Shown: piece by piece, positions 46,499-58,336 of the stretch
Layout: each line of letters opens with the position of its first letter
Position numbering within the stretch: position 1 is the first letter of the stretch
DNA from: Trema orientale
Taxonomy: Eukaryota > Streptophyta > Magnoliopsida > Rosales > Cannabaceae
NCBI GenBank assembly: GCA_002914845.1
Contig: JXTC01000102.1
Location: 113,368 to 177,367, forward strand
Reading direction: 5' to 3'
Length of the DNA stretch: 64,000 nucleotides
Notes under the pieces: generated by a model
What the model was told of the DNA's origin: nothing
The model's database searches: none
What the model saw: only the letters and a program-made list of their open reading frames with translations
Program-made: the position numbers and the translations under genes

Positions 46499-49400
46499 AT
46501 CTTATAACTCTAGTTGTTTGAGTATATATATATTGCTCTGCTGCTTTGTTATTACTATCACTCTTGGTGGAGAATTTGTGTTCTATCTAAGGAGACCGGG
46601 TTTGAAGAGGAAGCATCTGTGACCCCTCCACGTCTTTCCTGGGAGTTTTTTTGAAATTCTATCTAGGAGGTGGGATTTTAAGTGGGACTTATTTGTGAAC
46701 TCTCCGGTCTTTCCTGGGTAATTTGTACTGAAATTAATAATCTTTGATTGATTAACTTCAGAGATGGCGAGTAACAATACTGATGTTGTCAATACCGAGA
46801 ACACGACTAGTTCTCAATAGTCTGCTGTAGCATCTGCAGTGACAGTGCCTGTCCCTGTTGTGGCTCGAGTGCCAAACCCTCTCGTGACTCCAATGGTACT
46901 AACAGTGCACCATGGAGGGAAGCCTGAGAGATTCAATGGGTTGAACTTCAAAATATGGCAGCAAAAAATACTATTTTATTTGACTACATTAAACTTTGCG
47001 AGGTTCTTGACAGAAGAGGCTCTAAAATTCAGATAAGACGAGCAAGATTTCTAAGTTCTTGCTGTGGTGGATGCTTGGAAACAATCTGACTATCTATGCA
47101 GAAATTATGTAATGAATAGTTTGACTAATTCATTATATAGTGTATATCATAATAAGAAAATGACAAAGGAATTGTGGGAGTCACTAAACCATAAATATAT
47201 AACTGAGGATGCTGGTTCCAAGAAATTTGTGGTGGGATGCTTCCTCGATTATAAAATGGTCGACTCTAAAACTGTAATCAGTCAAGTTCAGGAGTTTCAA
47301 TTGATTCTCCATGAGATTCAGGCAGAGGGGATGGCTCTTTGTGAACCCTTCCAAGTAGCTACTATTATTGAGAAGCTACCCCCTATATAGAAGGATTTCA
47401 AGAGCTACCTAAAGCACATGCGAAAGGCCATGAGCCTTGAAGACCTTGTTACAAGGCTCCGCATTGAAGAAGACAACAGACGTGCTTAAAAGATAGGAGC
47501 CTCGTCTAGTATGTCTGGGGCAAAGGCAAATGTTATGGAGTATGATCAAAGCTCCAAGGCTAAAAAGAACAAGTCAAAGAAAGGGTCCAAGCTAGGACCT
47601 AAAAGTGGAATGGGCAAGAAGCAAAAATTCTAAGGAAAATGCTTTAACTGTGACAAAATGGGTCACAGGACTTCAGATTGCTGACTTCCGAAGAAGAAGA
47701 AGAATGAAGCCAACATGGTGGATGGCATCACAAAAGATGTAGAAGACGTAAGTCTGTCTGCAGTCATTTTGGAAGTCAATCTTGTGGGGTCTAATCCAAA
47801 GGAATGGTGGATTGACACTGGAGCTTCAAGGAATATTTATTCCGACAAAGTCATGTTCACAACCTTTGAACCAATAGAGAATGGGAAGAAGCTCTTCATA
47901 GGTAATTCTGCCATATCTGAAGTACAAAGTCTGGGCAAAGTGGTGCTAAAAATGACCTCTGGGAAGGAACTAACTCTGAACAACGTAATGTATGTACCAG
48001 ATATCCGTAAGAACCTTATGTTTCACTTTTGAATAAGTACAGATTATGTATGATGTTTGAGTCAGATAAATTTGTATTGACCAAAAATGGTCTTTTTGTA
48101 GGAAAGGGATATGAATGTGGGGGTATGTTTAAACTAAATATAATGACTGTAAAGCTCAATATCAATAAAGCTAGTTCTTCTGCTTATTTAATTGAGTCTT
48201 CTACTTTAGGGCATGGTAGACTAGGACATATTAATTATGATACTATATGTAGATTAATTAACTTAAATCATATTCCTGATTTCTAAATTGATACAAAACA
48301 TAAGTGTCAAACTTGTGTTGAGGCAAAATTGACAAGGTCATCCTTTCAAACTATTGAAAGAAATACTGAACCCTTTGATTTAATTCACAGTGACATTTGT
48401 GATTTAAAATTTATACAAACAAGGAGAGACAATAAGTATTTTATTACTTTTATCGATGATAGCACAAAATATTGTTATGTGTATTTGCTAAAATCCAAGG
48501 ACGAAGCAATGGAGAAGTTTATTCTCTATAAGAATGAGGTTGAAAATCAACTTAATAAGAAGATTAAGATGATTAGAAGTGACTGTGGTGGAGAGTATAA
48601 ATCACCTTTTGGTGAATTCTGTGCACAACACGGAATAATACATGAGGTCACTCCACCTTATTCACCTTAGTCAAATGGCGTTGCTGAGAGAAAAAATCAT
48701 ACCTTGAAAGAGATGATGAATGCATTGCTGTTAAGTTCTAGGTTACCTCAGAACATGTGGGGGGAAGCTGTTTTAACAGCTAATTACCTTTTAAATAAGG
48801 TACTCCGCAAGAAAGAAGAAAAGATACCTTATGAATTGTAGAAAAGTAAAAAACCTTCCTACAAATACTTATGAGTATGGGGATGTCTTGTTAAGATATT
48901 GATACCTATACCTAAAAAAGTGAAAATAGGACCAAAGACGGTAAATTGCATTTTTATTACTTATGTACATAATAGTAGTGTTTATTGGTTTCTTGTGTAT
49001 GAGTCACAAATCTTAGACATACACAAGAACACAATAATGGAATCGAGAAATGCATCATTCTCTAAACATAAATTTCCGTATAAATCTAAAGAAGAACCTA
49101 GTACATCTAAACGAACCTATGAGGCTATAATTGAGGATAGCTAGGACTAAGAACAAGTCGTTAAAGATGAGCCTAGATGCAGTAAAAGAGTGAGAACTAA
49201 AAAATCTTGTGGTTCAAATTTTTTGGTCTACATGTTGGAAAGTGAACCTCAAAGCTTCCAAGAAGCTGTGAGCTCTGTTGAGGGACCTTTGTGGAAAGAG
49301 GCCATTAAGAGCGAGATTGATTCTATCTTACAAAATTATACATGGGAACTAGTAAATCTTCCTCCAGGATGCAAGCCACTTGGTTCGAAATAGATTTTCA

Positions 49401-51378
49401 AAAGGAAAATGAAAGTAGATGGAACAATTGACAAATATAAGACTAGATTGGTTGTCAAAGGTTATAGACAAAAAGAAGACCTAGATTACTTTGATACTTA
49501 TTTTCCTGTGATAGGAATTAAGGATGATACTTGTGATTGCCGCTCTGCAGAATCTTGAAGTACACCAACGATATAAAAACAACCTTTCTTAATGGAGATC
49601 TAGATGAAGAAATCTATATGGAACAACCTGAAGGTTTTGTTGCTCCTGGATAAGAAAAGAAAGTCTGTAAACTGGTCAAGTCTCTGTATGGTTTGAAGCA
49701 AGCACCAAAGTAATGGCATGAAAAGTTTGACAGAGTAATGCTTGCTAATAGTTTTAAAATCAATGAGTGGGTGACAAATGTGTCTACATCAAAAACACTA
49801 AAAACGGCTACGTCATTCTGTGTCTTTATGTTGATGACATGCTCATTGTTGGTAGTAATGACAAGATGGTCAAATCTACTAAAAATATGTTGAACTCCAA
49901 ATTTGACATGAAAGATATGGGTATAGCTGATGTAATTTTGGGAATTAAAATTATAAGAACGTCTGATAGACTCATACTTAATTAGTCACACTATGTGGAC
50001 AAAATTTTAGAGAAATTCAACAAAGATGATCCTGGAGTGTCTAGAACACTGATAGACATGAGTCAATATCTTCATAAGAATAAAAGTGAAAGTGTTTCTC
50101 AAGTAGAATACTCTAGAGTGATTGGTAGTCTTATGTACCTGATGAGTTGTACAAGGCCAGATATAGCCTACACAGTTAGTAGAGTGAGTAGATATACGAG
50201 TAATCTAAGTGCTGAGCATTAGAAAGAAATTGTGAAAGTACTTAGGTACTTATGATATACTTGTAACTACAGACTACACTATAACAGATATCCTATAGTT
50301 TTAGAAGGATACAGTGATGCAAACTGGATATCTGATATAAAAGACTTAAAGTCTACTAGTGGGTATGTGTTCACACTAGCTAGAGCAGCTGTATCAACAA
50401 AATCTTCAAAGCAAACGATTATAGCCCGATCCACGATGGAATCTGAGTTTATAGCTCTAGATAAATGTGGTGAAGAGGCTGAATGGCTATACTATTTCTT
50501 AGAAGATATTCCAGATTGGCCTGAGCCTGTGCCATCAATGTCTATACATTGCGACCATCAATCGGCTATTGGAAGGGCACAGAGTAACATGTATAATGGT
50601 AAGTCTAGACATATACGTCGTAGACATAATACCATTAGACAACTACTCTTAACGGGAATTATTTCTATAGACTATGTGAAGTCTAAGGATAATCTAGTAG
50701 ATCCGCTAATCAAAGAGTTAAACAGAGAGTTAGTTGACAAATCATCGAGAGGAATGGGATTAAAGCCCATAAAGTAAAAGTCAATACAATGGAAACCTAA
50801 CCTAGTTGACTGGAGATCCTAAGATCTAGGTTCAAAAGGACAACTTAATTGTAAAGACTTAGTCGGATCACTGTGGGGGTTATCCTCCTGTGAGAGTATC
50901 ACCCTCATGTCCATTCCTGTGATGAAAAACAATGATGCCCATAGGGAATAGGATAAGCAAAGGCTTTTAATGATTCTTATGCATCAAGAAACCGAGCGGA
51001 GTAATACGAGTTACTCTTAATTAAGAAATCACCTATGTGAGAGAGAAGTGGGGCCGCTTCAAAGGGGAATAATGAGGGCTTAATTTCTTTAGATACTCTT
51101 GTAGAATCAGGCATATGTTCAAGGTCAAAATGAACATAACCGTAAGAACTGGAAATGATAAGAAAGAACCCTGTGTGGAGTATATTATCATTTACATGAA
51201 TGACAAAAAGTTTAAGGACTTATGGTCTACTGATTTGTTAGTAAAGTAAATATACTTTCACAAGGGAAAGTTCGAAGGATAACACCAACTTATTCTATGC
51301 AGGTTTCGATTGTTGAACTCTATCACTAAGTCTAGAGTCTGTAAAGTCTCCTTAGTAATTTTCATTTATGTGGGGGGT

Positions 51379-51578
51379 TGTTAGAAAATGGGCCATTTAT
51401 TTGAAATGGTAATTTGGGTTTAAGTGGGTTTGAGAGCTCATATATGTAGCAAAGCCCAAAATTAAAGTTGTAATTCTATTTTCATTAGCTAATTTGGAGC
51501 ATAAATTAGAGTGGGACCCACTTTGTAAAAGTGCAAGATCTTCGTATAATCTTATTCTACTCTATGAGTAGATTAAAT
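51379..51578 (+). repeat. 3' LTR of the intronic Copia element, truncated
   Basis: Matches the first about 200 bp of the LTR at 46301 and stops where a different LTR begins (TGATATATTATGTGTCC). Confidence 0.85.
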
Positions 51579-52510
51579 TGATATATTATGTGTCCAAATT
51601 AGAGCTTGGGTGAATGAGAAATTGATGTTCAAAGTATGCTTGTTGGTATTGGAAAATGGAGGAAGAAAGATGGAAAAGCTTGTCCCACATTGATTGGAAA
51701 GCTCTCAAACTTGTACTTTATATAGAGTTACATTTTTAATAAAGTAACTATGTGTAGCCAAGATGCTCTCTCAGGCATGCGCAGGGGGGATTGCAAATCT
51801 TCGGGCTTGGGCCTGAATTTGCATAGGCTCGTGTGTGTCCGCACATGTAGACACGAATATCGGCCCGAAATCTTGGACTCTTGTAAAGCCAACCTTTTGC
51901 TACGGCCACGTTTATTTTTTCTCTATTTTTTTCATTTTTGCTGCTTCTAGAAGAATGTTTGAAATTAATTGTTAGCTTAGAAACTGCCATCTTAATTGAA
52001 TAAAAAACGTTCAATTCTGGCCAGCAAGAGTAACAACCAAGTTATTGGCATTATGGAGCATTAGTACTAAAACGTTCAATTCTAGCCAGCAAGAGTAACA
52101 GCTAAGTTAATGGCATTATGGAGCATTAGTGCTAGTTTTTGTAACCAACGTTTTCACCTACTATATAAGCAGACCCTCACCATCTCTTCTAACACACCAA
52201 AAAGCTCTCAGCTTCTATCATTTTCTCTAATTCTCTTCTTAGCTGTTTAGTTTTCCTTTGAGTGATTAGTTTCTAGTTCTAGTTTTTTTAGTATTCTAGT
52301 TCTAGAAATCCAAGAGTGAATAGAGTTCTAAAAGTTTCCAGTTTGTGGAGTAGAGGTATTGGTGCTTCACCGGTTACTCTTTATCGTTATATCCTGGGAA
52401 ACTGACTCTCGAGAAGTTCTCAAGCATTCTACCGGAGGGAGTAAATCAGTTTTAAGGATGCTGTGTGGTACATAGGCCTCGGCATTTCTGAAGTATAACT
52501 GAAATTTCGG
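51579..52510 (+). mobile_element. Second Copia-type LTR inserted into the first element's 3' LTR
   Basis: Begins TGATATATTATGTGTCCAAA. It contains CTTGTCCCACATTGATTGG, a TATA-like CTACTATATAAGCAGACC (about 52160), CT-rich leader text, and GAAACTGACTCTCGAGAAGT and ACCGGAGGGAGTAAATCAG (about 52400-52450), a layout familiar from plant Copia LTRs. It may end near GGTTCGAACA (about 52518). No internal coding region follows. Right edge approximate; a target duplication was not identified. Confidence 0.6.
52005..52134. repeat. 65-bp tandem duplication inside the second LTR
   Basis: AAACGTTCAATTCTGGCCAG at 52005 and AAACGTTCAATTCTAGCCAG at 52070, both running to GCATTATGGAGCATTAGT. It lies upstream of the TATA-like motif, that is in a U3-like enhancer position. 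Confidence 0.93.
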
Positions 52511-52849
52511 TTCGAACAAACTTTTGGTAACTTTATAATTGTCTTAAAGTTTATTATTGAAAAATTTATTATAAACGTTTGTAACTTTATATATTACATG
52601 TTATTATCATTTCCTACAAATGAATGAGTGCTTGGTAAATCTAGTTTATGTCAGATTATGAACCCTAAAACATCAACTTATTGGAAGGAAAATATTTAGA
52701 ATAATATTTCAAAAGTAAGTGACACAAAATACAATTACCAATTGTCACTTTTGGTTATAGCTTAGAGTTTCTTCACTGAATTCTATCTCATTTAGGCTTT
52801 TATATAAAAAGTGGTTAAAGCCCAATAGGCTCATTAGTATGTTGGGCTT

Positions 52850-53270
52850 TTTAACCAAATGGTCGAATTTTAGGTTCAAGCTCAAGAAATGCCCATTTTT
52901 CAAACACTACTAAAAATATAGCCCAGTTTTGTTTTTTTAAAAAGGCATAGTTAATCAAAAAAATGCAAAAATATATCAGTTTTTTGAATATTTATATCAA
53001 TTTTTTAGTTTATGACAAAACTTAATGTTTATAAACTTGATATATTAACACACAATAATTGATATACTGATATAAAATTAATAATTAATAATCAATTTAA
53101 AATTGATGTATTATATAAAATTGATATACTAATATATACTGATTTACTAATAAAACTAATATATAAAAAATTTATCTACTAAAAGGTGGCTATTTTTACA
53201 AAATTTAAAAAAAAACAGACATTTATTATATAGGCCAAAAAATGGCCATTTCTTAAAATAAGGTGAAAAA
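52850..53270. repeat. Degenerate element, possibly related to repeat family A
   Basis: AAATGGTCGAATTTTAGG...AGAAATGCCCATTTTTCAAA recalls the left end of family A, and the right end in reverse (AAGAAATGGCCATTTTTTGG) mirrors it. The interior is built of TTGATATACT/TAATATAT words. It lies in intron 2 of the CASPL pseudogene. Confidence 0.45.
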
Positions 53271-53631
53271 ATGGATTTTTTTGTTTGGAAGGAGTCTTTT
53301 TTTTCTTTATAAAAAACATTATAAATTTAAGGCTCAAATAAAAGTATTATATTTTCATGAGTTATTATTTAATTTTCAAAGTATATATATACATATATTG
53401 ATATAGAGTAATGTATTGTTTGGGCAGGTGGTGTTGTACATACTAGCCACCGGTGCTGTAGCAGGATTTGCAGTAACAGATGAATTGAAGCAGGCTCTAA
53501 GTCAAGTACAATAATTTGATGACTTCTTCGCAAAGGCAGACGATTCAGATAGCCTCCATTTCTTTGCATTCGTATGCATTGCTATGTTATCTGTCATCTC
53601 TTCCTATTTACTTTCCAAAGACTCTGAATAA

Positions 53632-54659
53632 TTAACTTCCAAAATTTGTTTATCATTTTTTGGCTTTTGGTTGACATACGTACATATAGTATGTATGTCG
53701 TATACTATTTTCTTTGGCTTGGAGTGTTGAAATTTTTGTATGGACTAACAAATTTATTGGCTAATCACTCAATAGCATGTCATAGACAACTATTTGAATA
53801 GTATTATGTATGACACAATTAATGAGCCATAATGGGATGGACCACATATCTTAATATACTTAAGACCTGTTGTTTCATACTCTTTAGACACATTGGCCAG
53901 CCCATTAGGCTAAGAATATTAACTGCCACGCATTTGACAATTGCCCTACTAGCCTATTATCCTTAATAGAATTGGTCATTGACCAAATAGGTTTGTGCTC
54001 ATTATGAGTTAATCGGCAGAGAGAGAGGCCGAGAACCAATGAGGATTGAACACCATAACCCTCTTGATTGCTCACATGTTTTCCGCAGCTTGTAGGTGCT
54101 AGGGTGAAGACAATGGCTACTCAATAAAGTGTTCAGCCGACTGTAGGAGTTAATTTTCGTTTTGTGTTTTGTCAAATATACTTTAAGATTAAATAGGATT
54201 ATAGTTGGTATTATATTCATGGTTTGTTAGATTGTTTACAACATTTAACTTAAAGCTATTCTGTTGTTTGCCTTTTTTTTCCTCTAAATTTTTTTAGATT
54301 TATTTTTTTTCCGGGTTTTTTCCTGATTTTATAACCATTTTTTTTCTGAGCACTTTTTGACACAAACAATCATCACTTTGAATTATTGATGGACAATATG
54401 TGATGTGGACATTATATTTGTGGTGCTTATGCTTACTTTGGGCGATTTTTTTGAGTTTTTTGAAACTTTTAAAGTGGTTGATATTGTTTGTCGATTTTCT
54501 GTACTTGTTTGGAGCATTTTTTTTGGCCAAATAAATGTCATAAAACTAAAAGAAATGAAATTTGGAACAAAACCCTAACAAGATTGTCAAAAACAGTGCA
54601 CCAGAGTGCGAGTTTCTAGCGGGTCGGATCACGCGGATTCGGGTTGAACTGATGGCAGA
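53632..54659. other. Intergenic DNA, no gene seen
   Basis: AT-rich with T-runs (54240-54350). No coding motif found on either strand. Confidence 0.5.
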
Positions 54660-54900
54660 AAGATGTAATAGTGACAACACCAAACGACGTCATTTTTTCA
54701 CTTGTCGTGAAAAACGACGTGTCATTTTATGTGAGGTGTCGCTCGTCGTTTTGAGGAAATTAAATGTCAGTTTTTTTCTGTTGTAAAATTATATGTCATT
54801 TTATAGAGTGCTGTTGCTCGTCGTTTCAGTGAAACGACATGTCGTTTATTTCTGCTGTCGCTTGTCGTTTTCTTAGAAAACAACATGTCGTTTGAGGAGC
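54660..54900. repeat. Imperfect tandem/inverted repeat cluster of CGTCGTTT / AAACGACG
   Basis: The words TCGTCGTTT, AAACGAC and ATGTCGTTT recur in both orientations, for example GCTCGTCGTTTCAGTGAAAC followed by GACATGTCGTTT (about 54810-54848), with diverged copies before and after at a spacing of roughly 55-65 bases. Function unknown. It is much richer in CpG than the surroundings. Confidence 0.7.
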
Positions 54901-55519
54901 TCAGAAAATTAAAAAAAATTAATTTTTTTTAGGGCCCGTGGACACAGGTGTAAGGTCATTTTTGGCCCAAATTTTACCACTTTATTCCAATTTTCATTTT
55001 GTACATATTTTTTGTGACTAAACACAATTTTCTGAAACATTTATGTCATTATTGTGATGTTTTTTCTCTCTTATAATTCAAGTATGGCATAATATTAAAT
55101 TGTAAATTAATAATGGTAAATGCTTATGAACTAACATGTCGTAGTTTGAGTATTTCAATTTTGTTGGATGTTTTATCATCATCATTATTTCCCACTTTTG
55201 ATGACATTAAGAATTACTAAGGTCCATGTGGATAATTAAATTATCATGTCGATGATTTAAGTATTTGGTAAGATGCTTAGAATGGTGAAGGGACTATATC
55301 TGTAAAGTTCATTCTATCCTATCGATAGGGAACTAATGCATTTGGTTGTGATATTAAATATTTGTGAATTGCCCTTATCTGCGAATGAGTCCTTGCTCAA
55401 AGGACTTTAGCACATAATGATCACATAATTGTTTTGGATCATTAGAATAGCTGAGGAAAGAGCACAATTGCATGATCTTGTTTTAACATACATAATGATG
55501 GTTGTTGCTCTTCTTATTT
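54901..55519. other. AT-rich DNA, probably partly 5' untranslated sequence of the Copia fragment that follows
   Basis: No coding signal. Text just before the gag fragment (about 55250-55520) reads like retrotransposon leader, but no LTR end or primer-binding site was found there. Confidence 0.4.
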
Positions 55520-56597
55520 GCTTCAGCTTTGAGCAATCCTCGACTTTCTGCCATTTTGACACTAAATGGGACTAATTACAAATAATGACTTGCATCTCTC
55601 TTAATGAATTTGGCCATAATGAAAGAGGACTTGGCCTTAACAGTTGAAGAGCCTCTAAAACCTATTGATTCATCTTCAGATAGTACCAAGAAACTTTTCA
55701 ATGAGTAGAAACACTTGAAACTTTTCATGGAAGAATCGATTCATAATAGTATTCCTATGACTACAACTGCTAAAAAGCTTCTTGCAGAAATTGCTAAGAA
55801 ATATATGAAACTTGTAAAGTCTAAAAAGGAACACTACTTGAATTTGCTTCATACCACTTACTATGATGGAGTTAATGGCATTAGAAACCATGTTGTAACT
55901 CTTGAATCTTTCTTCTAGAAGTTGAAGGGAATGGGCATGAATCTTGGTGATGATATTCTAGTATGGCATACGATGAGGTATCTTCCTCCTCAATTTGACT
56001 CGATTAGGTCAGGCTACAATGCTCAAGAGAAAGAATGGAGTGTAAGTGAGATGACTGCTATACTTGCCAAAGAGGAAGATGACATCAAAGCCAGAAAAAC
56101 ACACTCTTTCTCTTTGATGATTACCAATAATGGGTCTAATTAGAAAAAGAAGAATTTCTTCAAGAAAGGCACTCGGAAACCACAATTCAAGAAAGGTGGC
56201 ACTAATGAAAAGGCTACTACACCTTCTGATGAAACTAAGGTATAAGGGTTCAAAAGAACTTGTAACTATTGTTACAAGTTTGGACATAAGAAATCAGATT
56301 GCTGCAAGCTTAAGGCTTCCTTAACAAAGAAAGGCAATGACAAGCAGAAGGAATCTAACTAGTTTGGAGTAGTATGTGTACATGGAAGATGGTACAAAAG
56401 TCGAAGTCAAATTTTTTAGGGACAGTCAGATTACAGCTAACTACTGGATATTTTTTGGAATTACATGAAGTCGCTTACGTACCCTCGATCAGGAGGAATT
56501 TGATTTATGTATCTATTTTAAATAGATCAGGTTTTAGTTTTCTTTTTGGAAATAGAAAAGTAAATTTGTACCGTGACTCTCTTTTGTCAGGAAATGG
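55520..56597 (+). mobile_element. Fossil Ty1/copia gag fragment with start of protease/pre-integrase region
   Basis: UBN2-type gag motifs (TLNGTNYK near 55560; HTTYYDGVNGIRNHVVTLES near 55855; YLPPQFDSIRSGYNAQEKEW near 55980), a zinc knuckle region near 56260-56310 and a short segment reading EVAYVPSIRRNLIYVSIL near 56465. It is broken, with several interruptions, and most of pol is missing: the sequence passes directly into an LTR at 56598. Confidence 0.85.
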
Positions 56598-58165
56598 TGT
56601 CAGGATTATGCCCAAAAAGTACTTATTATTTATTGAATATTTTGAATATTTAATAAAGTTATAATTCATGCATAGTATTTGTGATAATATTTTGATAATT
56701 AGTACAATAGTAAATATTATAAAGATTCTATGATTTATTTATTAGAGAAATATTTTAATAAAGTTATTTATTGGGTTTAAGACTTATTTTCTCTAATTAA
56801 ATCAAATAAGATTGTTCACAACTAATAAGAGAAGCTGGACATTTTTCTTGGATCGTATTGCAAGGCTTTTTGCATTTATAGTGTATCTTAATCTAAATTA
56901 GTGTGACCATATGCAAAAAGTCTTAATGTGTAAATATTGAACGTGGACCATGTGAAATATGTTCTTGTGATAAGTATCGTTGACAAGAACATATTCTTAC
57001 AAACTAGATAACTGACGCATATATTTCTTAATACTGAAATAGGTAATGAACTTGTGTTCATAATTTGTATTATTTGGGATGTTAAAAAGTACAGATCAGG
57101 ATATTGACGGTCTAGACCCTGGCATTTTAGTAATACATTATTATGAGTATGGGGAGCATATATTTATAGATATAGAATCCACAATTCTATCATATAGAGA
57201 AGTGAATACTGTCTTGAGGAGCTATAAGAGCTTGGATGATTTAAATCTTAGCTAAGTAATTAATAAAATTGGATATTTTATTGATTAATTTTTTTACAAG
57301 TTTGGTCATCCATTAGATATAGTTTTGTATCAAGGAATTAAAAGATATACTTAGAGGGGCAAAATCATAATTTTATTTAGCTCAAACTATCGGGATTCAT
57401 GTGAGGAAACATATGCACATGTTAATTATCTAATGGACATAAGTTTAATTATAAAGTATCTTGTGATATTTATTTAATTCAAGAGTGCAATTTGGACCTT
57501 TAGTGGAATAAATCCATAACTACTAGTACAAGCCCAGTTGTATTAAGAGTTAATTATAACTGAGTCTTATCTATTGGAGTTTGAATTAAATAGGTTCATT
57601 TGGACCCCCAACTTACACCAACATCTCGAGCTTCATGAGATTAGCCAAATTGAGTTCAAATAGTTTTCTGAGAAATTACACAAAAGAGGAAACCGACTGA
57701 ATTGGAGTGGTAGGCTTTTTGGGCCAAACCATGCTACTCCTTAGAGCAATAGAATTCGGCTACCTCATCCATAGGCTGGTCGAATTTCACACTAAGGAAG
57801 AGCCTACAAAAGGCTCATCCGCCCCTCTTTTGTATGCAATATTCAGCACCTTTGATACATTAGTTTGGCGGCTACTTTAGAAAACTGAGAGAAAGAAATT
57901 TTTGGAGCCACCATTGGAGGCCATTAGAGTTCTTGGATTCTTACTCGAAGATTGATCAAGATGAAAGTGTCCACTCACCTCTGCAGTTACAAACTTGGTG
58001 CATAAAAAGGAAGACTCATTGGTTGAGGTACACAATCTCTTACATGTATTTAGATCATTATAAAGATCAAAAAATGTTTTATGAAAAACTGTAATCCGAA
58101 TTTTTTTTCCACCCTTCCATTCATCTTTAATTTTATCACATTTTTTTTGTAAATAATAACCAATA
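56598..58165 (+). mobile_element. Copia-type LTR (about 1.57 kb) followed by a primer-binding site
   Basis: Starts TGTCAGGATTATGCCCAAAA, parallel to TGTTAGGGTTTATGCTCTAA of the LTR at 11018. It carries the AAGAGTGCAATTTGGACCTT...TAGTGGAATAA landmark (about 57480) and a GGTTCATTTGGACCCCCAA landmark (about 57590). It ends near AACCAATA, with TTGGTATCAGAGCC two bases later. Related to, but diverged from, the 11018 LTR. Confidence 0.8.
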
Positions 58166-58167
58166 AT

Positions 58168-58179
58168 TGGTATCAGAGC
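58168..58179 (+). other. Primer-binding site (initiator Met-tRNA type)
   Basis: TGGTATCAGAGC matches the canonical plant Copia primer-binding site exactly. The region after it (58180-58336) is untranslated leader text interrupted by the next element. Confidence 0.9.
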
Positions 58180-58336
58180 CAGAGTTTTTGTTATGGTCTA
58201 TTTACTGTAAATCCTTCTCTTTAGTTTGTTCTTGATCATTCAATTATTATATGCATGTTAGTGATATTTAGATAGGTCTTGCACTCTAGGGTTCTATGTA
58301 TGGTTAATTAATTTTTGTCTTATGATGATGAATAGA

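Larger units (their letters stand above)
46301..51578 (+). mobile_element. Nearly full-length fossil Ty1/copia retrotransposon in intron 2 of the CASPL pseudogene
   Basis: 5' LTR starts TGTTAGAAAATGGGCCATTT at 46301; 3' LTR starts with the same text at 51379, after a purine-rich tract (about 51366-51378). Parts in order: gag (about 46763-47480), zinc knuckle CX2CX4HX4C (47640-47681), protease with IDTGAS (about 47810), pre-integrase and integrase core (about 48210-48900), reverse transcriptase with YVDDM (about 49825), RNase H (about 50300-50777). The order gag-PR-INT-RT-RH defines Copia. The coding region is broken, with well over ten interruptions. The LTRs differ by about 7% over the roughly 200 bp compared by eye, so insertion was probably a few million years ago (inference). 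The 3' LTR is cut short by another LTR at 51579. Confidence 0.93.
45673..53631 (+). pseudogene. CASP-like (CASPL4-type) membrane protein pseudogene, three exons
   Basis: Exon 1 is 45673-45840, exon 2 46105-46225 and exon 3 53428-53631, all with intact GT/AG borders. Segments read MAVYFATSRIGSLVL, VFTIVLLLMSLIIVASNKK, YVLASIVSSFAYTLLQLALS, TLFDFYGDK, VVLYILATGAVAGFAVTDEL and LHFFAFVCIAMLSVISSYLL. These give four membrane segments and the DFYGDK loop typical of CASPL4 proteins (usual length about 160-200 aa; known family role: membrane scaffolds related to Casparian-strip proteins). Broken by a TGA at codon 16 (45718-45720), a frameshift in exon 1 between about 45775 and 45795, and a TAA in exon 3 (53512-53514). 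The TGA falls where the family has a conserved Arg in the first membrane helix, as expected from CGA to TGA. Intron 2 is 7.2 kb because of retrotransposon insertions. Family assignment is firm, the exact paralogue is not. Confidence 0.88.

Noticed and set aside
51748-52014. Cys-rich frames on both strands near 51.8 kb
   Set aside because: Inside a Copia LTR leader; no conserved protein motif.
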